From contig NZ_JAPFQI010000006.1 in assembly GCF_026183895.1 (NCBI RefSeq), positions 35,592-99,591 on the forward strand: 64,000 nucleotides of DNA, written 5' to 3'. Position numbers and translations under genes: made by a program. Under the pieces are notes generated by a model. That model made no database searches. It was not told where the DNA came from and was given only the letters and a program-made list of their open reading frames with translations. The DNA comes from Sabulicella glaciei. GTDB lineage: Bacteria > Pseudomonadota > Alphaproteobacteria > Acetobacterales > Acetobacteraceae. Shown one piece after another: positions 59,690 to 64,000 of this stretch; position 1 is the first letter of the stretch, and each line of letters starts with the position of its first letter.

Positions 59690-61696
59690 TCAAGCCTGAC
59701 GGAGGAGGGCGAGGGGGGCCGTGCCGGTCGGCGTGGCCTCCCCCGGCCAGCGCAGTACGCGGCGCAGCCCATCCGGCGCCCATTCCTCCTCCACGCACCC
59801 GCCCAGTTGGGCGACAACCGTGGCATCCACCAGTTCCGAGCCGAAGCCACGCTCCGCCGGGGGTGAGACGGGCGGGCCGCCCTGCTCGCGCCAGGACAAG
59901 GTGATGGTTCCCCCCGGCACCGACAGGTCGAGCAGGATCCGGCCGCCCGGACGGGACAGCGCCCCGTGCTTCAGCGCATTGGTCAGCCATTCATGGACGA
60001 CCAGGGCGAGGGGCTGCACCTGGTCGGCGGGAAGCGTCGCGTCCAGGCCCAGCACCACCACCGCGTCCCCATGCGGCTTGGCGAGGCGCTTCAGCAGCCC
60101 CCGCACCGTCGCGGCATACCCGCCCCCGCGCGACAGGTCGTGGGCCACGGAAAGTGCGTTCAGCCGCTCGCGCAGCTCCTGGGCCAGACCTTCCGCTTCG
60201 GGGTGGCGGTGCGCGCTGGCCGCGACCAGGCCCGTCACCAGAGCGAAGCTGTTTTTCACCCGGTGATCCATCTCGCGCGCCAGAAGTTCGGCGCGCCGCC
60301 GCTCCTCCGCCTCGGCCGAGACGTCCAGCACGGAACCGACCAGCCGTTCCACCCGCCCATCCTTGCCGCGCAGTGCGAGGGAGCGGTGCCAGACATGCAC
60401 CCAGTGCCCGGCGGCGTGGCGGACGCGGTAGCGGGCCTCGAAGCTTTCGGCCTCGCCGCGCTCCAGCGCACTGCGCGCCGCCAGCCAGCGCTCCCGGTCG
60501 GCGGGATGGATGCGTGACCGCCACCACTCGCGGCCGGGCTCGTCCGACGCCTCGCCCACCAACGCCGCGACGCCGGGGGAGCGGACCTGCTCGTCGCGGT
60601 CGGGCAGGCATTCGTACACGCCGCCGATGAAGGCCTCGGTGACGAGTCGCAGCCTTTCCTCGCTCAGGCGCAGCGCCTCGTGCGCCTCGTCGCGGGCGCG
60701 GCGCGCGAAATGGATGCGCCGCGCCGCCTCGTCCACCTCGGCGATCCCGGTGCCGGCGCCGGGAACCGGCCCCGCGCGCAGCCGGTCCAGCGCCCCGACG
60801 AGCCGGCGCCCCAGCAGCACGGCGATAACGATCCCGAACAGCACCAGCGCAAGCCCGGCGAGCAGGGTGGGCGCCATGGCGCGCGAGGCGGCGGCCAGCG
60901 GCGCCAGCTTCGGCGCGGCCATCACCACCGCATAGCCGCTTTCCGGCGCCGGGGCGGCGGCGACCACGCTGCGCTGCCCATCCATGCTGACAAAGGAGGG
61001 GTGGACGCCCTCACCCCTGCCGAGCAGATCCCGGATCTCCGGCCGGGCTTCCGCGCCCACGAAGCGCTCCTCCAGGCGGGAGCGGGCCGCCACGCGCATC
61101 CGGTTGTCCAGGATGGCCGAAGTCCAGTTCTCCGGGATGCGCTGGGCCTGGAGGAGGTCCTGCAGCCGGCTGTTGCTCAGCACGTAGCCGAGCAGGAAGC
61201 GCTCGCCCCCCAGGATCACCGGCCGTCCGATCAGGATGAAGGGCTTCCCCGAATGCGCGCCGATGAACAGGGGGGAAACGAAGAACCCCTCCTGCGCCAA
61301 GCCAGCCGTTACCGCCTCTCCCGCACCGGAAAGGCGCGGGTCGACCCGACCGAGCTTGGTGTCGAACAGCATGGTGCCGCGCGAGTCGTAGAGCGTGACG
61401 GAGGTACCCTCGGGCAGGGTCGGCCGGGCCTGCTCGATGAAGTCGTCGAAGTCGCGCGAGGCCAGGGAGCGGGCCAGGACCAGGGTGTCGATCCGCGCGC
61501 GGGCTTGGCCCAGCTCCCGATCCACGGCGAGGGCGAGGGCGCGGGCTGTGGCGAGGAGCTGCTCGCTGAACCGGTGCTGCTCGGTGCTGACCGCCCGCCA
61601 GACCGCGTGGCTGGCCAGGACGGTGAAGGGCACGGTGAGGCCCAGCGCCATGAGGACAAGAAGCAGCCGGAAGGAAACGGGGAGCCGCTTCAGCAT
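59690..61696 (-). CDS. HWE/HisKA_2-type sensor histidine kinase
   Basis: 668 residues from the ATG at 61696, with GGGGAGAG at good spacing. Two membrane helices (about 11-29 and 280-300) enclose a periplasmic dCache-like sensor. A PAS domain follows (WWRSRIHPADRERW), then the phospho-acceptor His478 in EMDHRVKNSFAL and an ATPase domain with HEWLTNALKHGALS and GFGSELVDATV. HWE-type kinases often signal to PhyR-like general stress systems; no response regulator is next to it. Confidence 0.88.
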   Translation of the reverse strand: MLKRLPVSFRLLLVLMALGLTVPFTVLASHAVWRAVSTEQHRFSEQLLATARALALAVDRELGQARARIDTLVLARSLASRDFDDFIEQARPTLPEGTSVTLYDSRGTMLFDTKLGRVDPRLSGAGEAVTAGLAQEGFFVSPLFIGAHSGKPFILIGRPVILGGERFLLGYVLSNSRLQDLLQAQRIPENWTSAILDNRMRVAARSRLEERFVGAEARPEIRDLLGRGEGVHPSFVSMDGQRSVVAAAPAPESGYAVVMAAPKLAPLAAASRAMAPTLLAGLALVLFGIVIAVLLGRRLVGALDRLRAGPVPGAGTGIAEVDEAARRIHFARRARDEAHEALRLSEERLRLVTEAFIGGVYECLPDRDEQVRSPGVAALVGEASDEPGREWWRSRIHPADRERWLAARSALERGEAESFEARYRVRHAAGHWVHVWHRSLALRGKDGRVERLVGSVLDVSAEAEERRRAELLAREMDHRVKNSFALVTGLVAASAHRHPEAEGLAQELRERLNALSVAHDLSRGGGYAATVRGLLKRLAKPHGDAVVVLGLDATLPADQVQPLALVVHEWLTNALKHGALSRPGGRILLDLSVPGGTITLSWREQGGPPVSPPAERGFGSELVDATVVAQLGGCVEEEWAPDGLRRVLRWPGEATPTGTAPLALLRQA

Positions 61697-61816
61697 CGCT
61701 CTCTCCCCGGCGGACATTAGCGGCAGGATCCCAGCTACTGTGATGCTTCCATTATGGATAAGTCGGAGGGAGGTGTTTGCGCAAGCCAAACGCGTGAAAG
61801 TTGCATGGCTTCTCCG

Positions 61817-62467
61817 TCAGAAATGGCGATTCCGCCGCATCATCCACAAGCCGAGCCCGACTGAAGCCGCAAGCATGAGCAGGGAGAGCGCGACCTGCAC
61901 CGCGCCGTCCACTCGTACGCCCTTACCCAGCAACGAAAAAACCACGGTCTGGGGAAGGAAGCCCAGGGTCGAGGCCAGCAGGAAGGGCCCCGCGGGAATG
62001 CCCACGGCGCCAGCAAGGAGGTTGAGGGCCAAGTTGTTGCCGACGGGAAACAGCCGCAGGGCCAGGGTGGTTCCGAAAGGCTGCCGACGCATGGACTCAA
62101 CCAAGGGACGCAGCCGCGCCCCGAAGCGCCCGGCGAGCTTGTCCTCGGTCCAGCGCCTCCCAATGGCCCGCGCCCAGAAAAAGGAGATCCCGCTTCCCCC
62201 GGCCTGGGCGAGCAGGGCGAGGGCGGAGCCCAGCGCGGCGCCGAAGGCATAGCCCCCCAGAAAGGCCACGGCCTGCCGCGGTAGGCCCGCCGCGACCATG
62301 ACGGCGCCCAGCAGCAGGAACGCGGCCTCTCCCCTCACGCCCTGGCCGCGCACATGGGCGTCCACCCATTCGGTGCCCGGCACGGCGCCCAGTTCCCGCA
62401 GGATCCAGCCCACGGAAGCCAGGCCCAGCACCAGGAGAAGGAGCCGGCCCAGCGCAGCGGGGCTCAC
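61817..62467 (-). CDS. TVP38/TMEM64-type (VTT/DedA-like) membrane protein
   Basis: 216 residues from a GTG that overlaps the GT2 stop (GTGA). Five or so helices: LLLLVLGLASVGWIL, AAFLLLGAVMVAAGLPRQAV, GGYAFGAALGSALALLA and a Gly-rich re-entrant region with LRLFPVGNNLALNLLAGAVG. Proteins of this superfamily move lipids such as undecaprenyl phosphate. Coupling to a dolichol-phosphate-mannose-type GT2 supports polyprenyl lipid work, by inference. Confidence 0.85.
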   Translation of the reverse strand: MSPAALGRLLLLVLGLASVGWILRELGAVPGTEWVDAHVRGQGVRGEAAFLLLGAVMVAAGLPRQAVAFLGGYAFGAALGSALALLAQAGGSGISFFWARAIGRRWTEDKLAGRFGARLRPLVESMRRQPFGTTLALRLFPVGNNLALNLLAGAVGIPAGPFLLASTLGFLPQTVVFSLLGKGVRVDGAVQVALSLLMLAASVGLGLWMMRRNRHF

Positions 62468-63180
62468 TGCTCCTCCACCTCCGGCCGCCGGCCGCGGCGC
62501 TGCAGCCAAGCCACGCCCACGAGGTCGAGAAAGGACACCAGCAGCCGGTCCAGCGTGCCATAGTTGGAAGCGCCGCGCGTGCGGGGCCGGTGATTCACCG
62601 GCTCGCTGACCACCCGCCCCCCCGCGCGCAGCGCCAGGGCGGGGAGGTAGCGGTGCATGTGGTCGAAATGCGGAAAGCCGAGGAACATGGCCCGCGAGAA
62701 GACCTTGAGGCCGCAGCCCGTGTCCGGCGTGGCATCGCGCAGCAGCCGGGCGCGCACCCGGTTGGCGATGCGCGAGGTGACGCGCTTCGTCGCCGTGTCG
62801 CGCCGGTTGACCCGGTGCCCGGCCACCAGCACGGATTCCCCCTCGCGCCGGGCGCGGTCCAGCAGGCGCGGAATGTCGGCCGGGTCGTTCTGCCCATCCC
62901 CGTCCAGCGTGGCGATCCAGGGGGCGCGGGCCGCCTTCACTCCCGAGACGATCGCCGCCGACTGGCCGCAGCTTTCGCGGTGGCGGAGCCAGCGCAGCGC
63001 CGCATGGGTGCCTGCCGCCTCGCGCAACGCCGCCGCCGTGCCGTCGGTGGAGCCGTCATCCACAAAGATCACCTCGTGTGGGACGCCGGCCAGCGCGGCC
63101 CCGATCTCCGCCAGGAGGGGGGCGACATTGGGGGCCTCGTTCCGCGCGGGAATGACGACCGAAACGAGCGGTTCGGGCAT
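62464..63180 (-). CDS. Glycosyltransferase family 2 (polyprenyl-phosphate sugar synthase type)
   Basis: 238 residues from MPEPLVSVVIPARNEAPNVA. The nucleotide-sugar site is IFVDDGSTDGTAAALRE near residue 40 and the catalytic region ATLDGDGQNDPADIP. RDTATKRVTSRIANRVRARL and the late RGASNYGTLDRLLVSFLDL are shared with GtrB/DPM1-like enzymes that charge polyprenyl phosphate with a sugar. It lacks the usual pair of C-terminal helices, which the co-translated membrane protein may supply. Confidence 0.88.
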   Translation of the reverse strand: MPEPLVSVVIPARNEAPNVAPLLAEIGAALAGVPHEVIFVDDGSTDGTAAALREAAGTHAALRWLRHRESCGQSAAIVSGVKAARAPWIATLDGDGQNDPADIPRLLDRARREGESVLVAGHRVNRRDTATKRVTSRIANRVRARLLRDATPDTGCGLKVFSRAMFLGFPHFDHMHRYLPALALRAGGRVVSEPVNHRPRTRGASNYGTLDRLLVSFLDLVGVAWLQRRGRRPEVEEQ

Positions 63181-63261
63181 GGATGCGGCGCTACCACCCG
63201 CGCCCTTGCCCCACAAGCGGTGGGCTGCCCATGCGATGCGAGTCTCACTATCATGGGTTGC

Positions 63262-64000
63262 ATGCCGTTCGACGCCTCCAGCAAGACCGCCATCCCCCCC
63301 GCCGAGCACGGGCGGCGCGGGAACCCGCGCGCCGTCGCGCTATGGCTCCTCGCGGTGGCAGGGCTGATCTGGATCATGGTGGCGCTGGGCGGCGCGACGC
63401 GCCTCACCGGCTCCGGTCTTTCCATCATGGAGTGGGCGCCGGTGGCCGGCACCCTGCCGCCGCTTTCCGAGGCGGAATGGCGCCGCCTCTACGACCTTTA
63501 CCGCACCATCCCGCAATATGAGCTGGTGAATGCCGGCTTCGGGCTGGAAGGCTTCAAGCGGATCTTCTGGCTGGAATGGGCGCACCGCTTCTGGGGGCGG
63601 CTCATCGGCTCCGTTTATCTGGGGGGCTTCCTGCTGCTGTGGTGGCGCGGCGCCATCCCGCGCGCGCTGATGCCGCGGCTGTGGCTGCTCTTCGTGCTGG
63701 GCGGGATGCAGGGGGCGATCGGCTGGTTCATGGTCGCCTCGGGCTTCGAGGCGGACCGCACCGCGGTCTCGCCCTACCGCCTCGTGCTCCATCTCGGCAT
63801 GGCCTTCCTGCTCTTCGGGGTGATCCTGTGGACGGCGCTGGGCCTGCTGCGCCCGGTGCGCGAGGCGCTGGGGCCGCGTCAGGGCAGCGTGCGGCGCCAG
63901 GCCCTGGCGGCCTTCGTGCTTTCCGTGGCGACCATGCTGGCGGGCGGCTTCGTCGCCGGGACGCGGGCGGGCTTCACCTGGAACACGTTTCCGCTGATGG
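63262..64000 (+). CDS. ctaA: Heme A synthase (Cox15/CtaA), 5' part
   Basis: 246 codons read to the window edge. The ATG at 63262 gives MPFDASSKTAIPPAEHGRRG; an ATG three codons earlier is possible. Helix 1 contains VALGGATRLTGSGLSIMEWA, followed by EWAHRFWGRLIGS and VLHLGMAFLL with heme-ligand histidines. The type 2 (Cox15) form is used in alphaproteobacteria and mitochondria to oxidise heme O to heme A for cytochrome oxidase. The rest of the gene lies outside the window. Confidence 0.93.
   Translation, partial: MPFDASSKTAIPPAEHGRRGNPRAVALWLLAVAGLIWIMVALGGATRLTGSGLSIMEWAPVAGTLPPLSEAEWRRLYDLYRTIPQYELVNAGFGLEGFKRIFWLEWAHRFWGRLIGSVYLGGFLLLWWRGAIPRALMPRLWLLFVLGGMQGAIGWFMVASGFEADRTAVSPYRLVLHLGMAFLLFGVILWTALGLLRPVREALGPRQGSVRRQALAAFVLSVATMLAGGFVAGTRAGFTWNTFPLM

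Overview
The window is one contiguous stretch of very GC-rich bacterial chromosome (roughly 70% G+C by eye), densely packed with short intergenic gaps and many 1-, 4- or 8-base gene overlaps. The content points to an alphaproteobacterium of the Acetobacteraceae/Roseomonas kind (inference). The grounds are a CobS-CobT aerobic cobaltochelatase pair next to dnaJ and bolA, SecB, an Atm1-type ABC exporter, a Cox15-type heme A synthase, an HWE-type histidine kinase, and three lone Bug/TctC receptors of the tripartite tricarboxylate transport (TTT) type. I saw no rRNA, tRNA, CRISPR array, integrase or insertion sequence, and no gene-free stretch longer than about 300 bases. The first 98 bases are almost pure poly-G then poly-C and look like a contig-end artefact.

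Layout. 0.1-4.2 kb: an aromatic-type catabolic operon (metallo-beta-lactamase-fold protein, FAD monooxygenase, DUF2783, M20 amidohydrolase). 4.2-7.1 kb: small DUF4169 protein, a VIT/CCC1-like membrane protein and a GGDEF-EAL protein. 7.1-12.7 kb: glycine-amidinotransferase-type enzyme, HpnL-like membrane protein, allantoate/N-carbamoyl amidohydrolase, class II aldolase, a membrane protein and a NUDIX protein. 12.7-21.3 kb: housekeeping block (Atm1-type ABC, rpmB, phytase-type esterase, cobT, cobS, dnaJ-domain gene, bolA, DUF2889, secB). 21.4-28.1 kb: glycan cluster with two sugar aminotransferases, a CapD/FlaA1-type dehydratase and two glycosyltransferases, one of which carries a frameshift. 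28.2-33.9 kb: DUF1194, FkbM-like and DUF3775 proteins, then an AKR-WD40-CobW GTPase operon and two tiny hydrophilic proteins. 34.0-36.5 kb: a TTT receptor and an omega-transaminase. 36.7-40.1 kb: a 1156-residue autotransporter. 40.1-46.1 kb: methyltransferase, lutB-lutC, Smr protein, XRE regulator, AzlC-AzlD, and a MarR regulator divergent from a SnoaL-like protein. 46.2-49.5 kb: second TTT receptor, lipoprotein, Hsp33, a tiny membrane protein and a second MarR regulator. 49.6-53.9 kb: NicX-like dioxygenase, alpha/beta hydrolase, acyl-CoA dehydrogenase and acyl-CoA ligase. 54.0-57.6 kb: YciI protein, third TTT receptor, then allA, a puuE-type deacetylase and a cyclase-family hydrolase. 57.6-64.0 kb: proC, yqgE, peroxiredoxin, HWE histidine kinase, a TVP38/TMEM64 and GT2 pair, and the 5' part of ctaA/cox15.

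The most interesting locus is the autotransporter at 36663-40133. Its passenger begins with what reads as a complete two-lobed pepsin-like (A1-type) aspartic protease: two DTG motifs 189 residues apart, a flap-like Tyr segment, and a pepsin-like C-terminal strand. This is followed by autotransporter strand repeats and a C-terminal beta-barrel ending in Phe. The second is the MarR-controlled operon at 48.9-53.9 kb, which pairs a NicX-type ring-cleaving dioxygenase and a possible NicD-type deformylase with acyl-CoA enzymes rather than with maleamate amidase and maleate isomerase. Both readings are sequence-based inferences. Smaller signals include a structured 3'-end element shared by two unrelated genes with compensatory base changes, a signal-peptide-bearing gene with no canonical start codon, and several operator-like palindromes.
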